Of a stretch of DNA of 64,000 nucleotides, positions 54,319 to 62,540 are shown in pieces. Made by a program: the position numbers and the translations under genes. Every line of letters starts with the position of its first letter. Within the stretch, counting starts at the first letter, position 1. The DNA comes from an uncultured Roseovarius sp. (GTDB lineage Bacteria > Pseudomonadota > Alphaproteobacteria > Rhodobacterales > Rhodobacteraceae). A model generated the notes under the pieces. That model saw only the letters and a program-made list of their open reading frames with translations. It was not told where the DNA came from and ran no database searches. Location: contig OX638333.1 of assembly GCA_951812895.1 (NCBI GenBank), positions 3,266,001 to 3,330,000 of the forward strand, written 5' to 3'.

Positions 54319-56424
54319 TCAAAGAAGATCGGCCAACATGGAAGCGGCCCGTGCCGCACCATCCGCTGCGACGGCATGGGGAACGCGGGGCGCACGAAGT
54401 TCGGACAACATGCCATCGGCAATCCGCTCTGGCGTGCTTTCGGAAAAGATCATCTTGCGCCCGGCATTGTATCGCTCCAACCGGCTGGCCACATGAAAGT
54501 TCTGTTCAAAGTGATTGCGCAGGGGGAAATACAAAAACGGTGTGCCCGCTGCCGCCAGCTCCATGCAGGTCGTCAAGCCACCTTGCACAAGCGCCAGATC
54601 ACACGCCGCCAAATGCCGGTCCAGATTGGGCACAAAGGCTCGCATTTCGACCCCGTCGGGAACCTCGAACGAATCGGGGTTCAATCGCGGACCGGTCACT
54701 ACGATCATCCGCAGGTCGGGGATACGCGCCTTGGCCAAAGGATAGGCCGCCAGAATACGCCGGATCAACGTCGCCCCGACACCTGATCCCCCTACGGCCA
54801 CGATACAGGTCTGACGCCCGTCATCATATCCAAACTCGGCCCGAAGGTCATCGCGGGTGCCAAATTCCGAAGGATGCTGGCCAATGATATAGTCTGAAAA
54901 TTCAAAATGCTTGGGGATCCAATCACGCATATTCGGTAGATCCGCACCAAATCTCTTGTCTACAATGTCTTCGGGGGTGCCGACGAAAATCGCGCGATCC
55001 CGAATGTCTGGATGCCCCTCTACATGGCCGATCATTTCGGCATTATAGTCGGTTGTCAGATAGGCCTCACGCGGGCCATTTTCTTCAAACGGAACCCACC
55101 CGACGAAATCGGTGAACCACGCCACCGGCGCCTTTTTCAGGTCGGGATGTTCATGCCAGTAATGATCAACGTCCCATGCTTCGTCGGCGATCACCAAATC
55201 ATAGCGTTCTTCTTCCAGCACCTCCTGAAAGACCATGAAATTCTTGATCAGGATCTCATCCATGCTCCGGATCGCCTGAAACGCGTTGAGGTCATGCTCA
55301 CCACACTCCGCCTCGATATGCGCGCTTTCATTGGCTAACAGAACGCTTGCCGCGTGAACCGTTTCTGCGTTGGCCTCAAGAAAACGTGTCACCGGATCCT
55401 GCGCCAACCAGTCAACCTGCAGGTCGGGGTGCAATTTCCGCAATTCCCGCGTGACCGCCAGATCGCGACGTGCATGACCAAGACCAATGGGCGAGGACAG
55501 GTAAAGCGCCCGTTTCTGCCTGGTCTTGCACGGCTTTCGCTCGGGTTTTGGCGCGCCCAGATGTCGGGCCAGAAAATCCCGCATCAACGTGTTGAACCAG
55601 GCCGGGTACCGCGCGTGAACACTATGCCCACCTCCCGGCACGATATGCAGTTCTCCATCAGTCATTTCCGCCAGTTTTCTCGACGCCTCAACTGGTGCAA
55701 CTTCATCACATTCACCGTGAACGATAAGGCTTGGGCATTTGACCTTACGGTACAATTCTTCATTCATCACGATTTTCCCGGACTCAACATCCTGTGTCAT
55801 CTTGAGCATGACACCGTCCCCTTCCAACGCCCAGGACACCGCATCTTCGTGCTGTTTGGTTGAATGGGGCTCGTTGTGGACTCTGCCCAAAAAGAAATCG
55901 ACAAAATCTCCATAGTCTTTCAGCCAATAGTCGGCATTGTACTTCTGCCAACCCTCGGGACTCGCCGGTAACTCAGAATAGTACGCATCGAAACGGTGCT
56001 TGAAGGGCGGTACAAGTAGGTAGCAAGACCCGCAAATCGAGACGACTGCACTGACACGGTCAGGGTAACAGGCTGCTGCTGCATAGCTGATACCACTGCT
56101 GAAAGAATGCCCAACAAAAACGGCGCGTTCGACGCCTAACGCATCCAGCACTGCGATCACATCCTCAACCGCTTTGTCGACCGAATAGGCATCGACGTCC
56201 TCCGGCCGACCCGACTTACCATTCCCCCTGGGATCATAGGTGATCACCCGGAAGCGGTCACTGAAATACGGCACCTGCGCCTTCCAGCTTCGCGAATGAA
56301 TGATCGACCAGGTCGGAACAAAAAGGATCGTATGCTCGCCTTCGCCGTATATGTCGTAGTGAAGCTCGACATCCCCACGATCGATTTTTCCGGATGTATG
56401 TGGAAACTTGGCGCGCATGTTCAT
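54319..56424 (-). CDS. Fusion of alpha/beta hydrolase and glycosyltransferase
   Basis: A 701-residue fusion. Residues 1-295 are an alpha/beta hydrolase with Ser107 in VGHSFSSG, Asp240 in HGECDEVAP and His267 in GGGHSVH. After a basic linker (about 285-304), residues 304-701 are a glycosyltransferase of the MurG/UDP-glucuronosyltransferase type: ALYLSSPIGLGHARRDLAVT (donor-side G-x-GH), VAVGGSGVGATLIRR, and QGGLTTCMELAAAGTPFLYF with NHFEQNF. The donor-binding motif has Gln where many members have His. The start overlaps the TetR stop by 4 bp (ATGA); a second ATG at 56418 has better spacing to AGGAGG. One chain may both hydrolyse and glycosylate, or deglycosylate and reload, a small molecule. 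Substrates are unknown. Confidence 0.85.
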   Translation of the reverse strand: MNMRAKFPHTSGKIDRGDVELHYDIYGEGEHTILFVPTWSIIHSRSWKAQVPYFSDRFRVITYDPRGNGKSGRPEDVDAYSVDKAVEDVIAVLDALGVERAVFVGHSFSSGISYAAAACYPDRVSAVVSICGSCYLLVPPFKHRFDAYYSELPASPEGWQKYNADYWLKDYGDFVDFFLGRVHNEPHSTKQHEDAVSWALEGDGVMLKMTQDVESGKIVMNEELYRKVKCPSLIVHGECDEVAPVEASRKLAEMTDGELHIVPGGGHSVHARYPAWFNTLMRDFLARHLGAPKPERKPCKTRQKRALYLSSPIGLGHARRDLAVTRELRKLHPDLQVDWLAQDPVTRFLEANAETVHAASVLLANESAHIEAECGEHDLNAFQAIRSMDEILIKNFMVFQEVLEEERYDLVIADEAWDVDHYWHEHPDLKKAPVAWFTDFVGWVPFEENGPREAYLTTDYNAEMIGHVEGHPDIRDRAIFVGTPEDIVDKRFGADLPNMRDWIPKHFEFSDYIIGQHPSEFGTRDDLRAEFGYDDGRQTCIVAVGGSGVGATLIRRILAAYPLAKARIPDLRMIVVTGPRLNPDSFEVPDGVEMRAFVPNLDRHLAACDLALVQGGLTTCMELAAAGTPFLYFPLRNHFEQNFHVASRLERYNAGRKMIFSESTPERIADGMLSELRAPRVPHAVAADGAARAASMLADLL

Positions 56425-57032
56425 TTCCTCCTGCTGTTTTCGGCCTGTGCGATGATATCGCCGAACCGGCGCAACGCGGCGCGGGCCGGATGTTTGGCGT
56501 CATCAAAGCCAAGTAGAATTAGCGATTCCGCACCGATAAATGCGGCACCGACCAGTGATGCTATTTCTTCGGAAGTAAACGGGCCGAGTGTTCCGGCGCG
56601 CTCTTCCACTTCCTCGACAAGAGTTTTGATTAGGGCGTTCCATTTGCTGATCGCCGCACGAACGGCATCGCCAACTGCTGGGTTCGACCAGCCAACGGCT
56701 ATCAGCTCCTGAAGAACACGCACGTAGCCAGATGCAAGATCGTCCTCCAGGAAATCACAGGATAAGGCCCACTTTTCTGCAATGCTGAGGTCGCTCCGGC
56801 CGAAGGTCTTTTTCTGACGGTCGATTAGCGCTGCATCCATGAAGTCAAAGAGCGCAAGAACCAATCCTTCTTTTGAGCCGAAATGATACCGTATCTGGCT
56901 CATTTGCGTCTCTGCTTGGGCGGCGACCGCCCGGGTAGAAAGCCCGGCAAAGCCGTGCTCAAGAAGAACCTGTTTAGCGGCTTCTAGTAACACGACCTTG
57001 GCATCTGGCCGGGATTTAGACTGCGTTTTTAT
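56421..57032 (-). CDS. TetR-family transcriptional regulator
   Basis: A TetR protein with helix-turn-helix LSTRAVAAQAETQMSQIRYHF followed by GSKEGLVLALFDFMD. No ATG, GTG or TTG lies between the upstream stop (57048) and a GTG at 56993, yet starting at the GTG leaves a very short first helix and a poor ribosome site. An ATA at 57032 follows GGAGTAAGGACC and would give a normal basic N-terminus (KTQSKSRPDAKVVLLEAAKQ), 203 residues in all. I report the ATA start as more likely but unproven. The gene is translationally coupled to the hydrolase/glycosyltransferase and probably represses the cassette. Confidence 0.8.
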   Translation of the reverse strand: MKTQSKSRPDAKVVLLEAAKQVLLEHGFAGLSTRAVAAQAETQMSQIRYHFGSKEGLVLALFDFMDAALIDRQKKTFGRSDLSIAEKWALSCDFLEDDLASGYVRVLQELIAVGWSNPAVGDAVRAAISKWNALIKTLVEEVEERAGTLGPFTSEEIASLVGAAFIGAESLILLGFDDAKHPARAALRRFGDIIAQAENSRRK

Positions 57033-57188
57033 GGTCCTTACTCCTGCTTAAATGCTGTCATCCTGGTTAAGTCAGATTGCAACAAGCTCACCCCAGAGTG
57101 GCCGTCACCTTCAGTTACCCGGACTCCCAACAGCGGTAATCTGTATCACCTCGGCCAATTGATCTAGTTACATGCAATATCACAAACA

Positions 57189-57208
57189 TAATTCATTCGA
57201 ACGAATTA
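57189..57208. promoter_or_regulatory. 20-bp near-perfect palindrome, TetR operator candidate
   Basis: TAATTCATTCGAACGAATTA has 9 of 10 base pairs symmetric. It lies about 160 bp upstream of the TetR-led operon, with no gene in between. Symmetric sites of this size are typical for TetR dimers. Confidence 0.5.
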
Positions 57209-57444
57209 CGTCAACTATCCTTTACTGGATGGTTGGTTAACACTTAGCCCAATATTGTTGCCAATGTAGCGCTCGATTGAAATCAACAAATACAAAGCAT
57301 GCTACCAAAGGGAAGCTTCAGAAAAGTTACGGTGCAGCGTCATCAAAATCGATCAATTACAATATTGAGCTGATAATTCGCAGGGCAATGATCGCTTTAT
57401 GCAACTTGCTGTCGCTTAAACTTTTCGCAGCATTGGTCAAAGTG

Positions 57445-57669
57445 GGCTGATTTTGTTGAAAAACTTCGAAATCTGAAATCAGTGATTTTCCGCTAAAACC
57501 CCATCGACAGCGAAAGTCAGACCGGATTGTGGATCAGAGATCACGAGGTGGTCCAAGAGGGCCTGAGATTGAATTTGGTCGACCCCCCTTGCCAAATTTT
57601 TTATCAGTCTGTGGCGTGAAAAAATTCGCCAATCAGTCCCGAAATAGGAGTTTTTCAACACAATCAGCT
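57445..57669. mobile_element. Small non-autonomous element (MITE-like) related to the IS1182 element
   Basis: GGCTGATTTTGTTGAAAAAC (57445-57464) and its near-perfect complement ending at 57669 form terminal inverted repeats (18 of 19 innermost positions). The left end differs from the left end of the IS1182 element at 49035 by one base. Only 225 bp are enclosed; a 68-codon frame on the minus strand spans most of it but lacks a credible ribosome site. It was probably mobilised in trans by such a transposase. Confidence 0.65.
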
Positions 57670-57693
57670 CGAAGCCGACATTCATCTCACCCG

Positions 57694-57722
57694 AAAAAAA
57701 AGCCCCGCCGGAGCGGGGCTTT
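57694..57722 (-). terminator. Rho-independent terminator of the BMP transporter operon
   Basis: On the minus strand AGCCCCGC and GCGGGGCT form an 8-bp stem followed by eight T residues. It lies 21 bp past the stop of the BMP binding-protein gene. Confidence 0.92.
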
Positions 57723-57742
57723 GCAGTAACATATATGGCGGG

Positions 57743-58816
57743 TTATTGCGGAATGTCGCCTTCGAGGCCTTCGACATAGAAGTTCATGCCGGCCAGCGTG
57801 CCGTCATCGGCAACCTCACCTTCGGCAAGCCAGTCAGAGCCGTCCTGTTTTTTCAGCGGGCCGGTGAAGGGGTGGTATTCGCCTGCGGCCATGGCGTCTT
57901 TCATTGCCAGGGCTTCGGCTTTGACATCGGCGGGCACCGCGTCGGTGATTTCACCAATGCCGACCATGCCTTCGCGGATACCGTCCCACGTGTTGACCGA
58001 TTCCCAGCTGCCATCCATCACGGCCTGGGTGCGGGCGATATAGTAAGGTGCCCAGTTGTCGATGATCGAGCTTACCCGTGGATGCGGGGCGTATTCTGAC
58101 ATATCGGACGCCTGGCCAAAGGTAATGACGTTTTCGGCTTTTTCGGCAGCGGCCTGTGGCGCAGTCGAGTCGGTGTGTTGCAGGATCACGTCGGCGCCCT
58201 GTTCAATAAGGGCGGTGGCAGCGTCGGCCTCTTTCGCGGGATTGAACCATGTATAAGCCCAAATCACTTTGAACTGGACGTCCGGGTTGACCCGCTTGGC
58301 GTGGATATAGGCCGAGTTGATGCCACGGATCACTTCGGGAATTGGGAAGGACGCAATATAGCCGATGATGTTCGTCTCGGTCATCTTACCGGCGATATGG
58401 CCCTGAACTGCGCGCCCCTCGTAGAAGCGGGCGGAATAGACCGACACGTTCGGCGCGGTTTTATAGCCTGTTGCGTGTTCGAATTTCACATCGGGGAATT
58501 TAGAGGCGACGCCAACAGTGGCATCCATGTAGCCAAAGGATGTGGTAAAGATCAGGTCTGCGCCCTGAAGCGCCATCTGAGTGATGGCGCGGCTGGCATC
58601 GGCACCTTCCGGGACGCTTTCCTGATACACGGTTTCAACCTTGTCGCCAAAGGCCTCTTCGACGGCAAGGCGGCCCTTGTCATGTTCATATGTCCAGCCG
58701 CCGTCGCCGATGGGACCGACATAGATAAAGCCGACCTTGGTTATGTCCTGGGCGAGCGCGCTTGTGGCCAGACCAAGGGCCATGGCGGCACCGGTTAGAA
58801 ATGAGGTTAGTTTCAT
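57743..58816 (-). CDS. BMP-family ABC transporter substrate-binding protein (nucleoside/purine type)
   Basis: A 357-residue periplasmic protein with signal peptide MKLTSFLTGAAMALGLATSA ending near LAQD (no lipobox Cys). It belongs to the BMP/Med family, which binds nucleosides and purines: VGFIYVGPIGDGGWTYEHDK, TTSFGYMDATVGVASKFPDV, GADVILQHTDSTAPQAAAEK. It is the last gene of a run xdhB-xdhC-ATPase-permease-permease-binding protein and is followed by a strong terminator. The neighbour xanthine dehydrogenase genes suggest purines such as xanthine or hypoxanthine as ligand. Confidence 0.93.
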   Translation of the reverse strand: MKLTSFLTGAAMALGLATSALAQDITKVGFIYVGPIGDGGWTYEHDKGRLAVEEAFGDKVETVYQESVPEGADASRAITQMALQGADLIFTTSFGYMDATVGVASKFPDVKFEHATGYKTAPNVSVYSARFYEGRAVQGHIAGKMTETNIIGYIASFPIPEVIRGINSAYIHAKRVNPDVQFKVIWAYTWFNPAKEADAATALIEQGADVILQHTDSTAPQAAAEKAENVITFGQASDMSEYAPHPRVSSIIDNWAPYYIARTQAVMDGSWESVNTWDGIREGMVGIGEITDAVPADVKAEALAMKDAMAAGEYHPFTGPLKKQDGSDWLAEGEVADDGTLAGMNFYVEGLEGDIPQ

Positions 58817-58854
58817 GTGTAATTTCTCCCTGAGTTATTTTGTTATGTGTGGCC

Positions 58855-59775
58855 TCAGCCCGAGGCATGAAAGATGCGGCCCAGCGATGCGGGAGCGCGT
58901 GAGCGGTCCGATGACATGATGACCAGTACAAGGATGGTGATCAAGTAGGGTGACATGGAAAGATATTCGACGGGGATGGCCACGCCCGCCGCCTGAAGGT
59001 TGAGCTGCAGCACAGTGATCCCGCCAAAGAGCCATGCGCCCAGCAAGACGCGTCCGGCTTTCCAGCTGGCAAACACCACCAGCGCAAGAGCGATCCAGCC
59101 TGCACCGGCGGTCATGCCTTCGGTCCATTGCGGGACACGGACGAGGCTGATGTAAGCGCCGCCTAATCCGGCGCAGGCGCCGCCAAAGCCAATGGCCATC
59201 AGGCGCACGCGCACCACCTTGTAGCCTAGCGCATGGGCGGCATCGTGGTTTTCACCCACCGCCCGCAGGATCAGCCCCGCACGGGTGTATTTCAGCATGG
59301 CCCAGACCGCCGCAACCAGCGCGATGCCGAAATAGACCATCAGGTCATGGGAAAAGAGCACGGGGCCAAAGAAGGGCAGATCGCTGAGCAAGGGAATGTC
59401 GAGCTTGGGCGTTGGGGGCGGTTTGATGCCAACATAACCCTGACCCATCAATGCGCTGACGCCGAGGCCAAAGAGCGTGAGGGCCAGGCCGCTGGCCACC
59501 TGGTTTGCCAACGCAAAGAGTGTGAGCAGGGCGAATAGCATGGACAAAAGCGCGCCGCCAATGGCCGCGGCGATAAACCCAAGCAGGGGCGAGCCGGTTT
59601 CGACCGCGATGATAAACCCGCAAATTGCGCCGGTGATCATCATCCCCTCAACCCCGAGGTTCAGAACACCTGAGCGTTCCGCCACCAGCTCACCAATTGC
59701 GGCGATCAGGATAGGGGTGGCCGCAACGAGGAGCGAGGCCAAAAGGAGGGTGGGATTGATTGAGGACAGGTCCAT
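58855..59775 (-). CDS. BMP-type ABC transporter permease, subunit 2
   Basis: A 306-residue membrane protein from the ATG at 59775 (MDLSSINPTLLLASLLVAAT); the first permease's stop overlaps this start (TAATG), so they are coupled. It has the BPD_transp_2 core, GELVAERSGVLNLGVEGMMI and GENHDAAHALGYKVVRVRLM with GLGGAYISLVRVPQW. With its partner it forms the inner-membrane channel of the nucleoside/purine importer. Confidence 0.95.
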   Translation of the reverse strand: MDLSSINPTLLLASLLVAATPILIAAIGELVAERSGVLNLGVEGMMITGAICGFIIAVETGSPLLGFIAAAIGGALLSMLFALLTLFALANQVASGLALTLFGLGVSALMGQGYVGIKPPPTPKLDIPLLSDLPFFGPVLFSHDLMVYFGIALVAAVWAMLKYTRAGLILRAVGENHDAAHALGYKVVRVRLMAIGFGGACAGLGGAYISLVRVPQWTEGMTAGAGWIALALVVFASWKAGRVLLGAWLFGGITVLQLNLQAAGVAIPVEYLSMSPYLITILVLVIMSSDRSRAPASLGRIFHASG

Positions 59776-60857
59776 TATGCAGCCTCCGCTTTCGCCAGTC
59801 TGATACGGTAATTGGTGAGCAGATCGACCGCCAGAAGGAAGAACAAGAGCATGCCCTGAAACATCTGGATAGCGGCGGCGGGCAGGCCGAGATTGGACTG
59901 GGCGATTTCCCCCCCGATATAGGTCAGCGCCATCAGCAGTCCTGCGAGCAGGATGCCCACCGGGTGCAGGCGGCCGAGGAAGGCCACGATGATGGCGGTA
60001 AAGCCGTAGCCAACATTGAAGTCGATATTGATCTGTCCGGCGGGGCCTGAAACCTCGAACATGCCTGCAAGGCCCGCCAACGCGCCGGAGGCGCCGAGGC
60101 AGAACAAGATCAGGCGGGTGGGCCGGACCCCGGCAAAGCGGGCTGCACGCGGCGCCTGGCCGGTCAGGCGAATGTGATAGCCGAGGATATGCCGGTTGAG
60201 CAGAACATAGGCAAAGATTACGGCAATAAAGGCCGCGACCACGCCCCAATGCATGCCGGAGCCTGCAATGATTTCGGCATTATGACCTGACGGGTATTGC
60301 TGAAAATTGCGCGAGCCGGGAAAGCCGAACCCGTCGGGGTTTTTCAGAGCGCCCAATGCCATTTTTGCCAGCAACTGCTCGGCCACGTAGACCAGCATAA
60401 GCGAGACAAGGATTTCATTGGTGCCGAAGCGGGTTTTGAGGATGGCCGGGATCATCGCCCAGGCCCAGCCTCCAAGCGCACCTGCAAGCACCATCAGGGG
60501 AAAGATGATCCAGCTTTCCATCGGGTAAAACGCAAGGCCCACTGCGGCACCCGTTATGGCCCCGATAATATATTGCCCTTCCGCGCCGATATTCCAGATG
60601 CCTGCACGAAACCCAAGGCTGAGCCCGATGGCGATCAGGATCAGCGGCGCGCCTTTGACCAGCATTTGCGGGCGGTAATAAAAGGCGAATTCCCCAAAGA
60701 GAGGATCCCAGAATATCGTGCGGATCACCTCGACCGGATTGTTGCCCATCAGCGAAAACAAGGCACCACCTACGATCATTGTGATCACAACTGCCAGCAA
60801 TGGTGTCAGATACGTCCAGCTGCGCGAGGGCTGTGGCCGTTTTTCTAGTTTCAGCAT
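59775..60857 (-). CDS. BMP-type ABC transporter permease, subunit 1
   Basis: A 360-residue permease from the ATG at 60857 (MLKLEKRPQPSRSWTYLTPL). Motifs are SLGFRAGIWNIGAEGQYIIG, KTRFGTNEILVSLMLVYVAE and GFTAIIVAFLGRLHPVGIL, typical of YufP/NupP-like subunits. It lies 165 bp after the ATPase gene, a gap that carries several hairpins. Confidence 0.95.
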   Translation of the reverse strand: MLKLEKRPQPSRSWTYLTPLLAVVITMIVGGALFSLMGNNPVEVIRTIFWDPLFGEFAFYYRPQMLVKGAPLILIAIGLSLGFRAGIWNIGAEGQYIIGAITGAAVGLAFYPMESWIIFPLMVLAGALGGWAWAMIPAILKTRFGTNEILVSLMLVYVAEQLLAKMALGALKNPDGFGFPGSRNFQQYPSGHNAEIIAGSGMHWGVVAAFIAVIFAYVLLNRHILGYHIRLTGQAPRAARFAGVRPTRLILFCLGASGALAGLAGMFEVSGPAGQINIDFNVGYGFTAIIVAFLGRLHPVGILLAGLLMALTYIGGEIAQSNLGLPAAAIQMFQGMLLFFLLAVDLLTNYRIRLAKAEAA

Positions 60858-60900
60858 GGTGGCGTTCCTTTGCTGGCTTGTCTGTGGGGGCGCTGCCCCC

Positions 60901-60992
60901 ATCGCCCGTCGGGCGATCCCCCCGGGGGTATTTGACGCAAGAAAGAAGCTGTTGTGGATTGAATGGTTTCTTTCTTGCCTGAAATACCCCCG
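60901..60992. repeat. Composite inverted repeats between ATPase and permease genes
   Basis: The gap holds ATCGCCCG-T-CGGGCGAT (60901-60917), then CCCCCGGGGG (60919-60928), then a long imperfect inverted repeat: CGGGGGTATTTGACGCAAGA onward (60923-60947) against its complement (60968-60992), with three mismatches in about 25 bp. The last resembles short repeats found between genes in many Rhodobacterales. It may tune expression of the permeases relative to the ATPase. Confidence 0.65.
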
Positions 60993-61022
60993 CCGGAGGC
61001 ATAAATTCTGTATTGAAACAGA

Positions 61023-62540
61023 TCATCCATGTGCAACCTCCATCCCATGCGCCCCGCCCATCATCAGGCCGATTTCATCGACGGTCAGACCCTGGGCCGG
61101 GCGAATGTCGGACAGGCGCCCCTCGTTCAGAGCGCCAAAGCGATCGGATATCTCCATCAGCTCATCAAGATCCTGGCTGATACAGATCACAGCGGTGCCC
61201 CCTGCGGCCAGATCGAGCAGGGACTGGCGGATAGAGGCGGCCGCGGCGGCATCCACGCCCCAGGTAGGCTGATTGACGACCAGAACTTTGGGGTTTTGCA
61301 GCACTTCGCGGCCAATGACGAATTTTTGCAGGTTGCCGCCGGAAAGCGAACGTGCCGCGTTTTCCGGGCCGGGGGTGCGCACGTCGAATGCTTCGATCAC
61401 GCGGTTGGCAAAGCTGCGGGTGTCGGCCCATTTTAGAAAGCCGCGATGCATCAGGTTTTCGCGTTGGGCCGCGGTCAGGAGGGCGTTTTCAATCAGGCTC
61501 ATGTCGGGTGCTGCGGCATGACCCAGCCGTTCTTCGGGGGCGGTCAGCAGGCCCATTTCGCGCCGGGCTGTGGGGCCGAGGCGGCCGACGGGCTGCCCCA
61601 TGAACTTTACCGCGTCATGATCGGTGGTGACCTCACCGGAGAGAGCTGTCAAAAGTTCGTCCTGACCGTTGCCGGCGACGCCGCCAATTCCGAGGATTTC
61701 ACCTTCTTGTACGGTCAGATGAATGTTGCGCAAGGGCGTGCCAAAAGCACCTGTTGAAGCGACGGACAACCCGGAGATATCGAGTGCGATCTCACCCAGC
61801 TCTCGATCTGCGCGGGCCGGGGAGGCAAAGGCGCTGCCAACCATCAGTTCGGCCATGTCCCGGGCCGAGGTTTCAGCGGGGATACAAGTGCTGACATTTT
61901 TGCCCAAACGCAGGATCGTGGCGTGATCACAAAGGGTGCGGATTTCTTCCAGTTTATGGGAAATATAGAGGATGGCCACGCCTTCGGAGGTCAGTTTGCG
62001 AAGGGTCTGAAACAGGATTTCCACCTCTTGTGGGGTGAGAACCGAGGTGGGTTCGTCCATGATCAAAAGCTTGGGATCCTGTAACAGACAGCGGATGATT
62101 TCCACGCGCTGACGTTCTCCCGCCGAAAGGTCCCCCACCGTGCGAAAGGGATCAAGCGGCAGGCCGTAGTTTTCCGACACTTCGCGGATGCGGGAGGCAA
62201 GATCGCCCATCGGCGGCGGGTTTTCCATACCGAGTGCTATGTTTTCGGCCACGTTCAGCGCATCGAAAAGTGAAAAGTGCTGGAACACCATCGCCACGCC
62301 CGTGGCCCGGGCGGCGCGTGGTTCGGGTGGGGCAAAAACTTCGCCCCGCAGGGTCATGGTGCCACTGTCGGGTTTGACAAGACCATAGATCATCTTGACC
62401 AGTGTGGATTTTCCAGCACCATTTTCACCCAGAAGGGCGTGAACTTCACCTTCTTTTATCTCGAACGAAACAGTGTCGTTGGCCACCACACCGGGATAGG
62501 CCTTGGTCAGTCCGGATATGGTCAGAAGAGTGTCTGTCAT
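61023..62540 (-). CDS. BMP-type ABC transporter ATP-binding protein (two ABC domains)
   Basis: A 505-residue protein from the ATG at 62540 (MTDTLLTISGLTKAYPGVVA) with two ABC domains in one chain. The first has Walker A GENGAGKSTLVKMI, signature LSAGERQRVEI and Walker B LLIMDEPTSVLTP. The second has a degenerate Walker A GVAGNGQDELLTAL and LSGGNLQKFVIGREV. This is the NupO/RbsA-like arrangement of nucleoside and sugar importers. Its ATG overlaps the xdhC stop by 4 bp. Confidence 0.95.
   Translation of the reverse strand: MTDTLLTISGLTKAYPGVVANDTVSFEIKEGEVHALLGENGAGKSTLVKMIYGLVKPDSGTMTLRGEVFAPPEPRAARATGVAMVFQHFSLFDALNVAENIALGMENPPPMGDLASRIREVSENYGLPLDPFRTVGDLSAGERQRVEIIRCLLQDPKLLIMDEPTSVLTPQEVEILFQTLRKLTSEGVAILYISHKLEEIRTLCDHATILRLGKNVSTCIPAETSARDMAELMVGSAFASPARADRELGEIALDISGLSVASTGAFGTPLRNIHLTVQEGEILGIGGVAGNGQDELLTALSGEVTTDHDAVKFMGQPVGRLGPTARREMGLLTAPEERLGHAAAPDMSLIENALLTAAQRENLMHRGFLKWADTRSFANRVIEAFDVRTPGPENAARSLSGGNLQKFVIGREVLQNPKVLVVNQPTWGVDAAAAASIRQSLLDLAAGGTAVICISQDLDELMEISDRFGALNEGRLSDIRPAQGLTVDEIGLMMGGAHGMEVAHG

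Noticed and set aside
57479-57685. A 68-codon frame inside the MITE-like element
   Set aside because: It crosses one terminal repeat and lacks a ribosome site and family resemblance; more likely chance.
59776-60249. N-terminal extension of the second BMP permease frame
   Set aside because: It overlaps the coding sequence of the first permease and reads Arg/Pro/Cys-rich; the ATG at 59775 coupled to the upstream stop is the credible start.
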